In this document: in pieces, positions 9,503 to 17,959 of the stretch
How positions within the stretch are numbered: the stretch's first letter is position 1
Layout of the letters: each line of letters opens with the position of its first letter
NCBI RefSeq assembly: GCF_000024785.1
Contig: NC_013441.1
Location: 4,774,001-4,838,000, forward strand
Length of the DNA stretch: 64,000 bases
From: Gordonia bronchialis DSM 43247
Lineage (GTDB): Bacteria > Actinomycetota > Actinomycetes > Mycobacteriales > Mycobacteriaceae
Reading direction: 5' to 3'
Notes under the pieces: generated by a model
Seen by the model: the letters and a program-made list of their open reading frames with translations, nothing else
Told to the model about the DNA's origin: nothing
Database searches by the model: none
Program-made: the position numbers and the translations under genes

Positions 9503-10426
9503 ATGTACGACCAGAACCCGACCTTCGAGTCCGACCCCACCGACATCGGCTCCCGCATCGACCCGGTGCTGGCCCGCAGCTGGCTGTTGGTCAACGGATC
9601 TCACCACGGCAAGTTCGAGCCCGCCGCGCTCTCGCGAGCCGACATCGTGGTTCTCGACATCGAGGACGCCGTCGCACCCAAGGACAAGGCCGAAGCCCGC
9701 GCGAACGTGGTGCGGTGGCTCGGCACCGAGGCGGGGCGCGGGGACTGGGTGCGTGTCAACGGATTCGGGACGCCGTGGTGGGCCGACGATCTGGACGCGT
9801 TGTCGGCGACCGCGATCGGCGGCGTCATGCTGGCGATGGTGGAGTCGGTCGATCACGTCACCGAAACCGCCAAGCGGCTGCCCGACGTGCCCATCGTCGC
9901 CCTGGTGGAGACCGCTCGCGGGTTGGAGCGGATCAGCGAGATTGCCTCCGCCAAGGGCACTTTCCGGTTGGCGTTCGGGATCGGCGACTTTCGGCGCGAC
10001 ACCGGCTTCGGCGACAACCCGGCCACCCTCGCCTACGCCCGTTCACGTTTCACCATCGCCGCCAAGGCCGCTCACCTCCCGAGCGCGATCGACGGGCCGA
10101 CGGTGGGGTCGAGCACGCTCAAGTTGAGTGAGGCCACCGCGGTGAGCGCCGAGTTCGGCATGACCGGCAAGATCTGCCTCACCCCCGACCAGTGTGCGCC
10201 GGTGAACGAAGGTCTCTCCCCGTCGCAGGACGAGATCAAGTGGGCCCGAGAGTTCTTCGCGGAGTTCGAGGCCGACGGCGGCGAGATCCGCAACGGCTCC
10301 GACCTGCCGCGCATCGCGCGGGCCACCAAGATCCTGGACCTCGCACGCGCGTACGGCATCTCGGAATCGGACTTCGAGGACGAGCCGGTCCACCAGCCCG
10401 CCCCGTCCGACACACACCACTACTGA
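9503..10426 (+). CDS. HpcH/HpaI aldolase / CitE-like lyase family protein
   Basis: A 307-residue TIM-barrel enzyme of the HpcH/HpaI-CitE superfamily. Visible signatures are ADIVVLDIEDAVAPKDKAEA (metal-binding region), the RVNGFGTPWW strand, ALVETARGLERI with the catalytic-type Glu, and LAFGIGDFRRDTG. Stand-alone CitE-like proteins of actinobacteria act on short acyl-CoA thioesters such as malyl- or citramalyl-CoA, but the exact substrate here is unknown. The start at 9503 (MYDQNPTFE) follows a GAGAGATCGAG purine-rich stretch. It lies inside an otherwise envelope-related cluster and nine bases before the membrane-protein gene, so the two may be co-transcribed. Confidence 0.85.
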   Translation: MYDQNPTFESDPTDIGSRIDPVLARSWLLVNGSHHGKFEPAALSRADIVVLDIEDAVAPKDKAEARANVVRWLGTEAGRGDWVRVNGFGTPWWADDLDALSATAIGGVMLAMVESVDHVTETAKRLPDVPIVALVETARGLERISEIASAKGTFRLAFGIGDFRRDTGFGDNPATLAYARSRFTIAAKAAHLPSAIDGPTVGSSTLKLSEATAVSAEFGMTGKICLTPDQCAPVNEGLSPSQDEIKWAREFFAEFEADGGEIRNGSDLPRIARATKILDLARAYGISESDFEDEPVHQPAPSDTHHY

Positions 10427-10435
10427 GCTGACATC

Positions 10436-12115
10436 GTGTCCGCCGGGCGGCTGCTGCCCACGCTGTATCTCGTCAGCGCGGGGCTGACCGCGGTTGTCGC
10501 GGGGCCGCTTCTCGGGGCACTCTTCGGCGTCGGACCGCGATATCTGCTGTACCGGGATGCGGTGTCGACGCCTCGCTCGTACGTCACCGACGCGGCGCTC
10601 GGTGTCGGCGACCTCCCCCCGCGGGCCGTGCCGCAGGACTGGTTTGTGGCGATGGGGAGCCGAGTTGTCGACGGTGGTTGGCTGGTGGTCGCGATCATCG
10701 TCGCCGCGCTCGTGGTCGCGGGTGTCGGGTACGGTCGTCTCGCGCATCGGCTGGTTCCGGGAGCGGGCCACGCCGGAGCGGTGGCCGCCGCGATGTTGGC
10801 GATCTGGAATCCCTATGTCGCCGAACGCCTTCTGCAGGGGCACTGGGGCCTGCTCGTCGGGTACGCCGCGCTGGGCTGGATCGTGGTCGAGATGCTGGAC
10901 CTCACCGCGTCGCCCGTGCGCTGGTGTCGTCTCGCCGGTCTCGTCGCGGTCGCCGGTCTCACCCCCACCGGTTCGCTGCTGGCGGCGGCGGTCCTGGTGA
11001 CGATGTGCCTGTCGCTGCGCGTCCGACCGAGGATCGCCTGCGGTGTCGCGGGTGTCTGGATCGCCTCGGCCGCACCGTGGTTGGCGGCCGGACTGATCGG
11101 CACGGGGTCGTCCACCGGCGTCGGCGGGGTCGAGGCGTTCGGGCTGCGGGCCGAACCGTTCCTCGGCCGGCTCGGCACCGCCGCGGGACTGGGCGGGATC
11201 TGGAACGCCGACGCCGTGCCGGATAGCCGGACCATCGGCTGGGCCGCGGTCGCGTCGCTCTGTTTGCTCGTTGTGGTCGTCAGCGGGCTGATCCACCTCC
11301 GTGCGGGCGACCGGAGTCGAGCCAGCACGGCCCTCACCCTGCTGGCGGGCGTGGTGCTGATGCTGGTGATACTGAGCGCTTTCGGTCCCGGTCAGGCAGT
11401 ACTCGGCTGGGCTGTCGACGCGATCCCCGGCGCCGGTCTGCTGCGCGACACCCAGAAGTTCCTGGCGCTGCTCATGCCCGCCTACGCGGTCGGGGCCGCG
11501 GGTGCGGTACTCGGGCTACGACGATGGTTCCCAGGAGGTTTCGCCCTCGCCGGGGTGGCCCTTCTGGTGGTGGCGCCCCTGCCCGATCTTGCCTGGGGTG
11601 TGGGCGGACAGCTACGTCCCGTCGCCTATCCGGCCGAGTGGACAACGGTCGCCGGCATCGTGACCGCCGACGATGGCGCGGTGGCTCTGTGGCCGTCGGA
11701 TACCTTGCGGCACTACGGATTCGCGAATAGTGTATCGCTCGATCCGGCACCACGGATGATGCGTGCGCCCGTGGTGGAGAGCGGCCGACTGACCGTCGAC
11801 GGCCAGGAGGTCGACCCGGCTTCACCACCGGCAGTCGCGGTCGAGCAGCTGCTCGGCAGCCCGGGCGACCCGGGTGAGCTGGCCCGACTCGGGATCGGCT
11901 GGGTACTCGTCGAGGCCGATCCACCCCCGGCGCGGTTGCGCGGACTCGAGCCAATCTTCGCCGGAGAAAGCCTGCGGCTCTTCCGCATCGAGGGCGCGCA
12001 GACGGTCCGGGCCGATATCGGTTATCGAGTGGTCGCGGTGACGGCGCACCTGGTGTGGCTGGTGATGATCGCCGGGGGTGCCGTGGCGGCGGTGTACCGA
12101 CGACGACACGCCTGA
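10436..12115 (+). CDS. Large polytopic membrane protein, Rv0226c-like
   Basis: A 559-residue protein with about 12 hydrophobic segments, a loop containing DTQKFLALLMPAYAVG, and a C-terminal extracytoplasmic part ending with a last helix and YRRRHA. It starts with GTG at 10436, nine bases after the CitE-like stop. Length, position and orientation next to the convergent glycosyltransferase match the conserved transmembrane protein recalled as Rv0226c. The overall plan (GT-C-like membrane core with a QKF motif as in AftD, which has NIHKFEPFLRLP) suggests a membrane glycosyltransferase or glycan-handling protein. That assignment is inference. Confidence 0.75.
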   Translation: MSAGRLLPTLYLVSAGLTAVVAGPLLGALFGVGPRYLLYRDAVSTPRSYVTDAALGVGDLPPRAVPQDWFVAMGSRVVDGGWLVVAIIVAALVVAGVGYGRLAHRLVPGAGHAGAVAAAMLAIWNPYVAERLLQGHWGLLVGYAALGWIVVEMLDLTASPVRWCRLAGLVAVAGLTPTGSLLAAAVLVTMCLSLRVRPRIACGVAGVWIASAAPWLAAGLIGTGSSTGVGGVEAFGLRAEPFLGRLGTAAGLGGIWNADAVPDSRTIGWAAVASLCLLVVVVSGLIHLRAGDRSRASTALTLLAGVVLMLVILSAFGPGQAVLGWAVDAIPGAGLLRDTQKFLALLMPAYAVGAAGAVLGLRRWFPGGFALAGVALLVVAPLPDLAWGVGGQLRPVAYPAEWTTVAGIVTADDGAVALWPSDTLRHYGFANSVSLDPAPRMMRAPVVESGRLTVDGQEVDPASPPAVAVEQLLGSPGDPGELARLGIGWVLVEADPPPARLRGLEPIFAGESLRLFRIEGAQTVRADIGYRVVAVTAHLVWLVMIAGGAVAAVYRRRHA

Positions 12116-12227
12116 CCGTCGGGGTGACCGAAACGTCGGGGTGACGGACCGTTCCGGTTTGGTGCGGGTGGGTGGTGTTTGCGAATGTGGTTGTGTTACT
12201 GGTGGTTTCGACACGCCCCTCGCCTAG

Positions 12228-12366
12228 CGGCTCGAGTCGGCTCAACCGGCAGAAGGGGGTCGGCTCGGGTCGGCTCAACCAGCAGAAGGGGGTCGGCTCG
12301 GGTCGGCTCAACCAGCAGCGGAGGCGGCTCGGGTCGGCTCAACCGAGGCTCAACCGGCAGAGGAGG
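12228..12366. repeat. Tandem repeat, 33-bp period, about four units
   Basis: Two complete 33-bp units occupy 12228-12260 and 12261-12293, built from CGGCTCGGGT followed by CGGCTCAACC and an AGCAGAAGGGGGT-like tail. A 31-bp unit follows at 12294-12324, and a longer, scrambled unit at 12325-12366. The last unit overlaps the final codons and stop of the glycosyltransferase gene, which ends at 12350 on the minus strand. Just before it, GTCGGGGTGAC occurs twice (about 12119-12146). There are no spacers, so this is not a CRISPR. It could be a minisatellite-like array grown by slippage between two convergent genes. Confidence 0.85.
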
Positions 12367-13513
12367 CTTGCGGAGCGGCGATCTCGGCGAACACCTCGAG
12401 GAACCCGTCGCAGGTCGCCGACCAGGAATAGCGACCGGACTTGGCCTTCGCGGCCCGACCGAGTTGCTGGGACGCCGCGTCGTCCTCGATGAGTTTCCGA
12501 GTGGCACTGAGCAATTCGTCTACGCCGTCGACGAGCAGACCGGTGAGTCCGTCGTCGATGGACTCGGCCAGGCCCACCGAACTGCGGTAGCCGATGGTCG
12601 GGACGCCGTGTTGGGCGGCCTCTATCACGGCCAGCCCCCAGCCCTCTTTGCGCGACGGCATCAGGTGCACGCGGGCCGCCGAGAGGATCTCGTGTTTACG
12701 CGGTTCGCTCACGTGGCCATGGAAGGTGACCGATGCGTCGAGGCCGAGTCTCCGTGCGGCTGAACGGAGTTCCTGGTCCCACCAGCCACCGCCGATGACG
12801 TCGAGGTGGACGTCGAGGCCGCCGCGCCGCAGGTCGGCGACCACCGCCAGGGCGTCCTCGACCTGCTTGTGCGGAACCAGCCGCGACAACACGCACAGCC
12901 GAACCGGCCGGTCGGATGCGGGCGCCGCCGGTGCCGCCACGTAGCCGGCGGGCAGCGGGTCGATTCCGTTGCGCACGACGGAGATTCGTTCGGCATCCAC
13001 GCCGAGGTCGGTGAGTTCGCGTTTGGACGGCGTCGAGACGGTCACATAGCGATTGCGCCGATGCACGCGCGGTGCGACCCGCGACTCGAGGAACCAGCCG
13101 AATCGCCCGAGAAGGCGACCGGCCACCGGCCATTGTTCGCGGTGACAGTGGTGGACGAGGACCACCGTCGGCGCGGAGGTCACCAGCGACGCGAAAAAGG
13201 GCACGCCGTTCTGGGTGTCGACCACGGCGTCGGGCGAGATGTCGGCGAGCGGACCGCGACCCAGCCGGCCGGCGATGATCATGGCCGCAGCGCGCGGATA
13301 GACGGAAATCCGCCCGCCCGTGCGGACGAATCGAATGCCGTCCCGCGTCTCGTCGGAGAGCGCGCCGGGGTAGGCAGAGGTGACGAAGGTGACCCGGACG
13401 CCGCGTCGGGCGAGTTCGGCGCCGACGCGTTCCAGGTAGGTTTCACTACCGCCGCCCTGCGGGTGGCCGGTATCCCGCCAGCAGAGCAGCAGGACATCAG
13501 ATGGAGAGTGCAT
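12350..13513 (-). CDS. GT4-family glycosyltransferase, Rv0225-like
   Basis: A 387-residue retaining GT-B glycosyltransferase. The N-terminal domain shows the glycine-rich PQGGGSETYLERV loop. The C-terminal GT1-type domain shows LCVLSRLVPHKQVEDAL and VTFHGHVSE. It also has the E-x7-E nucleotide-sugar motif in EGWGLAVIEA. It is probably a cytosolic or membrane-associated enzyme adding a sugar from a nucleotide donor to a lipid or glycan acceptor. It is divergent from the methyltransferase gene and convergent with the Rv0226c-like gene, the same layout as in M. tuberculosis. The last codons run into the 33-bp repeat array, so the extreme C-terminus (PQASSAG) is probably not conserved. Confidence 0.88.
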   Translation of the reverse strand: MHSPSDVLLLCWRDTGHPQGGGSETYLERVGAELARRGVRVTFVTSAYPGALSDETRDGIRFVRTGGRISVYPRAAAMIIAGRLGRGPLADISPDAVVDTQNGVPFFASLVTSAPTVVLVHHCHREQWPVAGRLLGRFGWFLESRVAPRVHRRNRYVTVSTPSKRELTDLGVDAERISVVRNGIDPLPAGYVAAPAAPASDRPVRLCVLSRLVPHKQVEDALAVVADLRRGGLDVHLDVIGGGWWDQELRSAARRLGLDASVTFHGHVSEPRKHEILSAARVHLMPSRKEGWGLAVIEAAQHGVPTIGYRSSVGLAESIDDGLTGLLVDGVDELLSATRKLIEDDAASQQLGRAAKAKSGRYSWSATCDGFLEVFAEIAAPQASSAG

Positions 13514-13677
13514 TGCCGACAGCCTACCGATGCGTTCGCGCCATCGGATTCACGACAAGTCCCCGGGCGCCGTACATGTCATCCCCTCCATGTCATGTCC
13601 TGGCGACCCCGGGGCCTGCGCATTCGAGGGGTGAGCCCCTCAACGTGCATAGACTCTAACCGACAGGTTACCCGCGC

Positions 13678-13699
13678 GTCTACAACGGGAGTTGTAGAC
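13678..13699. promoter_or_regulatory. Perfect inverted repeat, candidate operator
   Basis: GTCTACAAC-GGGA-GTTGTAGAC has 9-bp perfect arms and a 4-base spacer. It ends 32 bases before the methyltransferase start, in the 218-bp divergent region shared with the glycosyltransferase gene. The AT-rich CTTTGTTAATT right after it could be a -10 region. Size and symmetry fit a dimeric repressor site (TetR or GntR type). The regulator is unknown. A second, shorter hairpin (GAGGGG/CCCCTC) lies at 13626-13641. Confidence 0.5.
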
Positions 13700-13731
13700 A
13701 CTTTGTTAATTCTGAAGCAGGTCGTGATCCG

Positions 13732-14490
13732 ATGCTCGAGTTCGACGCCGCCGCCACCGACATGGCCGCGCACGCCACCCTGCGTCGCGCCGTCGGACTG
13801 CTGAACGATTTCCGTTACGAACAGTCCGACCCGGCCCGTTTCTACGGTGCGCTGGCCGCCGACACCCGGCGCCTGGTGGGCGCGTTCGCCCCGCTCGACG
13901 GCGCGGTGGTGCTCGATGTCGGCGGTGGTCCGGGCTATTTCGCCGATGCTTTCCGGGCCGCGGGCGCCCACTACCTGTCGGTGGAACCCGACCCCGCGGA
14001 GATGCACGCCGGGGGTATCGCCCACCGCGGAACCGTGCGGGGCTCCGGGCAGAACCTGCCGTTTGCGGACTCGTCGATGGACATCACGTTGTCGTCGAAC
14101 GTCGTCGAGCACACCTCCCGACCATGGGAGATGGCCGATGAGATGGTCCGGGTGACGAGGCCGGGTGGCGTCGTCATCATCAGCTACACCCTGTGGTGGG
14201 GTCCGTTCGGCGGCCACGAGATGGGGCTCACCCACTACGCCGGCGGCCATCGCGCGGCACGCTGGTACACCCGCCGGCACGGGCATCCGCCGAAGAACCT
14301 GTTCGGGACGTCTCTGTTCCCGGTGACCGCGGCCGACGGCCTGCGCTGGGCACACCGCACGGCCGCCACCGCCGAGGTGATCGCCGCCTTCCCCCGCTAT
14401 CTCCCGCGCTGGATGTGGTGGGTCATGCGGGTGCCTGGCCTGCGCGAGGTCGCCGGCACCAACCTGGTGCTGGTCCTGCGCAAGCGCTGA
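13732..14490 (+). CDS. Class I SAM-dependent methyltransferase, Rv0224c-like
   Basis: A 252-residue methyltransferase with the SAM-binding motif I VVLDVGGGPGYFADAF, an acidic residue ending strand 2 (LSVEPDP), and SSNVVEHTSRPWEMADEMVR in the motif III/IV region, as in the UbiE/Methyltransf_11 group. It ends with LPRWMWWVMRVPGLREVAGT, a hydrophobic C-terminus that could contact membrane. Divergent transcription from the GT4 gene and the length match the recalled Rv0224c. It is likely to modify a glycolipid or lipid intermediate of the envelope cluster. The acceptor is unknown. Confidence 0.88.
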   Translation: MLEFDAAATDMAAHATLRRAVGLLNDFRYEQSDPARFYGALAADTRRLVGAFAPLDGAVVLDVGGGPGYFADAFRAAGAHYLSVEPDPAEMHAGGIAHRGTVRGSGQNLPFADSSMDITLSSNVVEHTSRPWEMADEMVRVTRPGGVVIISYTLWWGPFGGHEMGLTHYAGGHRAARWYTRRHGHPPKNLFGTSLFPVTAADGLRWAHRTAATAEVIAAFPRYLPRWMWWVMRVPGLREVAGTNLVLVLRKR

Positions 14491-14496
14491 CGTCCG

Positions 14497-15285
14497 CTAC
14501 TGCAGGGCCGCCGCACATCGCAGCGGGATCGGCGACGGCCCGCTGGTGGCCGACGAGATCTGCTGCCCGTCCTGCATGATCGTGCAGGTCACATTTCCGC
14601 TGATCACGATGGCGGTGATCTCGGCGGTGCCGCCGTTCACACGCACCGACTCCGACCACGGCGTACCCGTGTTGGCGATGAAACCGGGGCGCCCCGAGGC
14701 ACGGTAGGTCACCGTGATGACACTGCCGCCGCCGGTCAGCTGATAGGTCACCTGATTCGACGGTGCCGTCGAGGTGGTCGTCGTGGTGGTCGTGGTCTCG
14801 CTGGTCGTGGTGGTGGTCGACGTCGTCGACGGTGTGGACGGCGCGCTCGACGTCGTCGAGGAACCGGCCGCAGTGGTCGACTTGTCGTCTCCGCCATCTC
14901 GCAGGATGAGGAACGCGACGATGCCGAGAACCACCAGCGCGGCGATTACCGCCAGCACCAGCCCGACCGTGCGGCCCGTGTTCTTGGGCGGCTCGGACCC
15001 GTACTGAAGGGGTTCGCCCGGGCCGGGACCGGCGCTCGCATACGCCTGCGACGGCGGCGGCCCGAACGACCCGTACTGATCCGTCGGCCCGGTCGGCTCG
15101 TAGCCGGACTCATACCCTGTCTCGTAGCCGGTAGGCGGTCCGGGTTCGCCGATGGCGGCGGGATCGGTGTCGGGGCTGAACTGCCGCGTACCCGGCTGCT
15201 GCTCGGGCTGTGGGGGCTCAGGCTGTGGAGGTACGGGCGGCCGACGCTGCGGATCGTACGGGTCGTCCTCGGGGGGTCGGGTCAT
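14497..15285 (-). CDS. Proline-rich membrane protein with MmpS-like C-terminal domain
   Basis: A 262-residue protein in four parts. A Pro/Gln/Tyr-rich cytosolic head (about residues 1-90) is followed by one membrane helix (GLVLAVIAALVVLGIVAFLI) and then a long Thr/Ser tract. A C-terminal extracytoplasmic domain of about 90 residues begins VTYQLTGGGSVITVTY and includes PWSESV and GNVTCTIMQDGQ. That pattern resembles the beta domain of MmpS accessory proteins. The head resembles the disordered Pro-rich N-termini common in actinobacterial membrane proteins. It lies beside an FtsX-type ABC exporter, and no MmpL gene is adjacent. The start at 15285 (MTRPPEDD) was taken because the upstream extension lacks protein-like composition. 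Confidence 0.7.
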   Translation of the reverse strand: MTRPPEDDPYDPQRRPPVPPQPEPPQPEQQPGTRQFSPDTDPAAIGEPGPPTGYETGYESGYEPTGPTDQYGSFGPPPSQAYASAGPGPGEPLQYGSEPPKNTGRTVGLVLAVIAALVVLGIVAFLILRDGGDDKSTTAAGSSTTSSAPSTPSTTSTTTTTSETTTTTTTTSTAPSNQVTYQLTGGGSVITVTYRASGRPGFIANTGTPWSESVRVNGGTAEITAIVISGNVTCTIMQDGQQISSATSGPSPIPLRCAAALQ

Positions 15286-15376
15286 GCGCACGATTGTGCC
15301 AGGATGCCGACGCCCCGAGCCGCTCGATTCCCCGGCGCGTCCCGCGCGGCCATGACCGGGATTCCGGTGGGGACCA

Positions 15377-17956
15377 CTACGGATCCGCGATGGCCTCCAG
15401 GGGGCCGGTCCGCGCTGCGCGGACCGCGGGCCACATCGCGGCCAGCACGCCGACGACGGCGCCACCCACCAGCGTGACCACGATCAGGCCCCACGGGATC
15501 TGCGGTCCGCCCAGACCCCATTCGGCCAGGGTGCGCACCAGCGCCCAGCCGATCACGCCACCGAGGATGACCCCCATGACCGCGCCGAAGATCGAGATCA
15601 GCACCGACTCCAGATAGATGCCGAGCTGCACCTGTCCACGCGCCATGCCGATGGCGCGCAGCATGCCGATCTCCCGCTTCCGTTCGATCACCGACAACGC
15701 GAGCGTGTTGATGATGCCCAGCACGGCGATCAGCAGGGCGAGGCCGAGCATGGCGTACAGCGTCACCAGCATCTGATCGATCTGGGTGGTGATGCTGCTC
15801 TTGAACTGATCGCGGTCCTGGACCTGCGCGGTCAGGTAGGAGTCCGTCGCGTTCTCCAGATCGGTTCGCAGGGTGTCGAGGTCGGTCCCGGGGGCCGCCC
15901 GCACGAAGACGCCGTAGCTGATGCGCGCCGGGGGCGGCACCAGACGCTCGTAGACCGTCTGCCCCACCATCCACGGTTGCAACGCCTCGTTGTTCACGTA
16001 GACACCGGCCACCGTCACCGGTACCTGCGTGCCGTCGGCTCCGATGAACGTCACCACGTCGCCGCGTTTCCAGCCACGCTCGCTGCTCGCACGTTCGCTG
16101 ACCAGCATCCCGTCGTCGGGAACCACGTCCGGCGAGCCGTCGACCATCTTCAATGACGCGACCGAGGCCACCGGACCACCGATCGGCGAGTAGCCGCTCA
16201 CCTTCGTCTCGCCGCCACCGGGCTCGGCCACCTTTGCCTGCACCAGCGCGAAGGACACCGAATCCGCCACGCCCGGAACCTTCTTCACAGCATCGGCGAC
16301 GACGGCGGGAATGGGCGTCTGGTTGGCGCCGGTGACGATGTACTCGGCGGTGATCCCGCTGTCCACCGCGTCGTCGACGGTCCCCTTGAACGATTCGCCC
16401 AGGATGCCGATGACCGCGACCAGCATCAGCCCGAGCGTCAGCGCGAAGGCGGTCGCCGCCGATCGCCGCGGATTCCGGACCGCGTTGGTGCGTGCCAGCC
16501 GGCCGATGGTGCCGAACGGGGCGCCGACCACGCGGCCCAGAGCCCCGACGAACGGTCGCGACAGCGCCGGTCCGGCCAGTACCGCGGCGATGATGAGCGC
16601 GGCCGCACCCGCTGCCACGGTCAGCGCCGGCCCGAGCCCCTGCCCCATCGCGCCGACGACGAGCGCGATCAGACCCGCGACCCCGAAGAGCACGCCGACG
16701 ATGGTCCGCACCCGCAGCGACGCCGACCCTTCGGCGGCGCTCGCGCGCATGGCCTCCACCGGCGGCACCCGCGACGCGCGTGCGGCCGGCACCCAGGCGC
16801 TGACCATGGTGACCACCACGCCGACGACGATCGTCGCGATGATGGCCGGGGCGGTGATCTGCAGTGCGCCGTCCGGCAGCCCCGACGACGAGGTGACCAG
16901 CGCCTTGAGACCCGCGGCCAGTCCGATACCGATACCCAGGCCGATCAGCCCGCCGATGATGCCGACGATGAACGCCTCGAAGAGCACCGACCGCGACACC
17001 TGCCCCTGCCCGGCGCCGACCGCGCGCAATAGCGCGAACTCCCGGTTACGTTGTGCGACAAGCATCGAGAAGGTGTTGTAGATGATGAAGGTGCCGACGA
17101 TGAGACCGATCGCGGCGAAGGCCAGCAGGATGTACTGGAAGATGTCGAGGAACTGGTTGACCTGGTCCTTCTGTGCCTGCCGCACCTCATCGCCGGTCCG
17201 GACCTCCAGCCGGTCGCCGGCAGGACCGAGCGCGGCGCGGACACGGTCGACGAGCTGCTCGGGTGTCACTCCGGGCACTGCCGACATGTCCACCAGGGCA
17301 ACGTGTTTGCCGTCGGAGAACAGCTTGGCCGCGGTGGCGGCGTCGAACTGGACGTTCACATAGCCGCCGGTGGACGCCCGGAGGTTGACAAGCCCGACGA
17401 CGGTCACGTCCATCGGCGTCGAAAGACCCTGCCCGACAACGATTTTTGTCTTCGAGCCGACTTTCAGATCACCGTTGTCGGCGGCCGACTTGTTGAGGAC
17501 CACCTCGCCGGCGCGTTCCGGTGCCCGGCCGCCGGGTTCGATCTGCGATTCGGTGGGCGAGATGGCCTCGTCGACCGGGATGTAGGCGGTGCCGACGCTG
17601 GGTGCACCCCCGGTCTGCAACGCCTTGCCCTCGGAGTTGGCGATGGTCACCAGCCCCGAGTTGTTGACGACCAGTTTGTCGATGCCGAGTTCGTCGCGTC
17701 GCTCTCGGAGGTCGTCGACGACGCTCAGCGGGATCCCCGGCGACTGCGCAGCCGACGGGGTGATCTCGGCGGCAACACCCTGCGCAGCGCCGTCGAAGAT
17801 GCTGGTGAAGGCGTTGGAGATGGTGGTGGTGAACACGATGGTGCCCGCGACGAACGAGGTTCCGAGCACGATCGAGAAGACCGTGAGAAACAGGCGTAGC
17901 TTGTGTGCGCGCAGGTTTCGGAGCGAGACCCGGCGCATCACCGAGGAGGCTGCCAC
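15377..17956 (-). CDS. ABC transporter permease, FtsX/MacB family, duplicated
   Basis: An 859-residue permease that begins RNLRAHKLRLFLTVFSIVLG and carries an N-terminal helix, a large MacB-type periplasmic domain and FtsX helices. A second helix, second periplasmic domain and second set of FtsX helices follow. This is the two-repeat form usual in actinobacteria, where it exports lipids or peptides or drives mechanotransmission. LSVIERKREIGMLRAIGM near the C-terminus is the coupling-helix signature. It is read with the ATPase gene 3 bases upstream. The substrate is unknown. Confidence 0.92.
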   Translation of the reverse strand: MAASSVMRRVSLRNLRAHKLRLFLTVFSIVLGTSFVAGTIVFTTTISNAFTSIFDGAAQGVAAEITPSAAQSPGIPLSVVDDLRERRDELGIDKLVVNNSGLVTIANSEGKALQTGGAPSVGTAYIPVDEAISPTESQIEPGGRAPERAGEVVLNKSAADNGDLKVGSKTKIVVGQGLSTPMDVTVVGLVNLRASTGGYVNVQFDAATAAKLFSDGKHVALVDMSAVPGVTPEQLVDRVRAALGPAGDRLEVRTGDEVRQAQKDQVNQFLDIFQYILLAFAAIGLIVGTFIIYNTFSMLVAQRNREFALLRAVGAGQGQVSRSVLFEAFIVGIIGGLIGLGIGIGLAAGLKALVTSSSGLPDGALQITAPAIIATIVVGVVVTMVSAWVPAARASRVPPVEAMRASAAEGSASLRVRTIVGVLFGVAGLIALVVGAMGQGLGPALTVAAGAAALIIAAVLAGPALSRPFVGALGRVVGAPFGTIGRLARTNAVRNPRRSAATAFALTLGLMLVAVIGILGESFKGTVDDAVDSGITAEYIVTGANQTPIPAVVADAVKKVPGVADSVSFALVQAKVAEPGGGETKVSGYSPIGGPVASVASLKMVDGSPDVVPDDGMLVSERASSERGWKRGDVVTFIGADGTQVPVTVAGVYVNNEALQPWMVGQTVYERLVPPPARISYGVFVRAAPGTDLDTLRTDLENATDSYLTAQVQDRDQFKSSITTQIDQMLVTLYAMLGLALLIAVLGIINTLALSVIERKREIGMLRAIGMARGQVQLGIYLESVLISIFGAVMGVILGGVIGWALVRTLAEWGLGGPQIPWGLIVVTLVGGAVVGVLAAMWPAVRAARTGPLEAIADP

Positions 17957-17959
17957 AGC

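Noticed and set aside
12228..12366. CRISPR array
   Set aside because: The 33-bp units are directly adjacent without unique spacers, and no cas genes are near.
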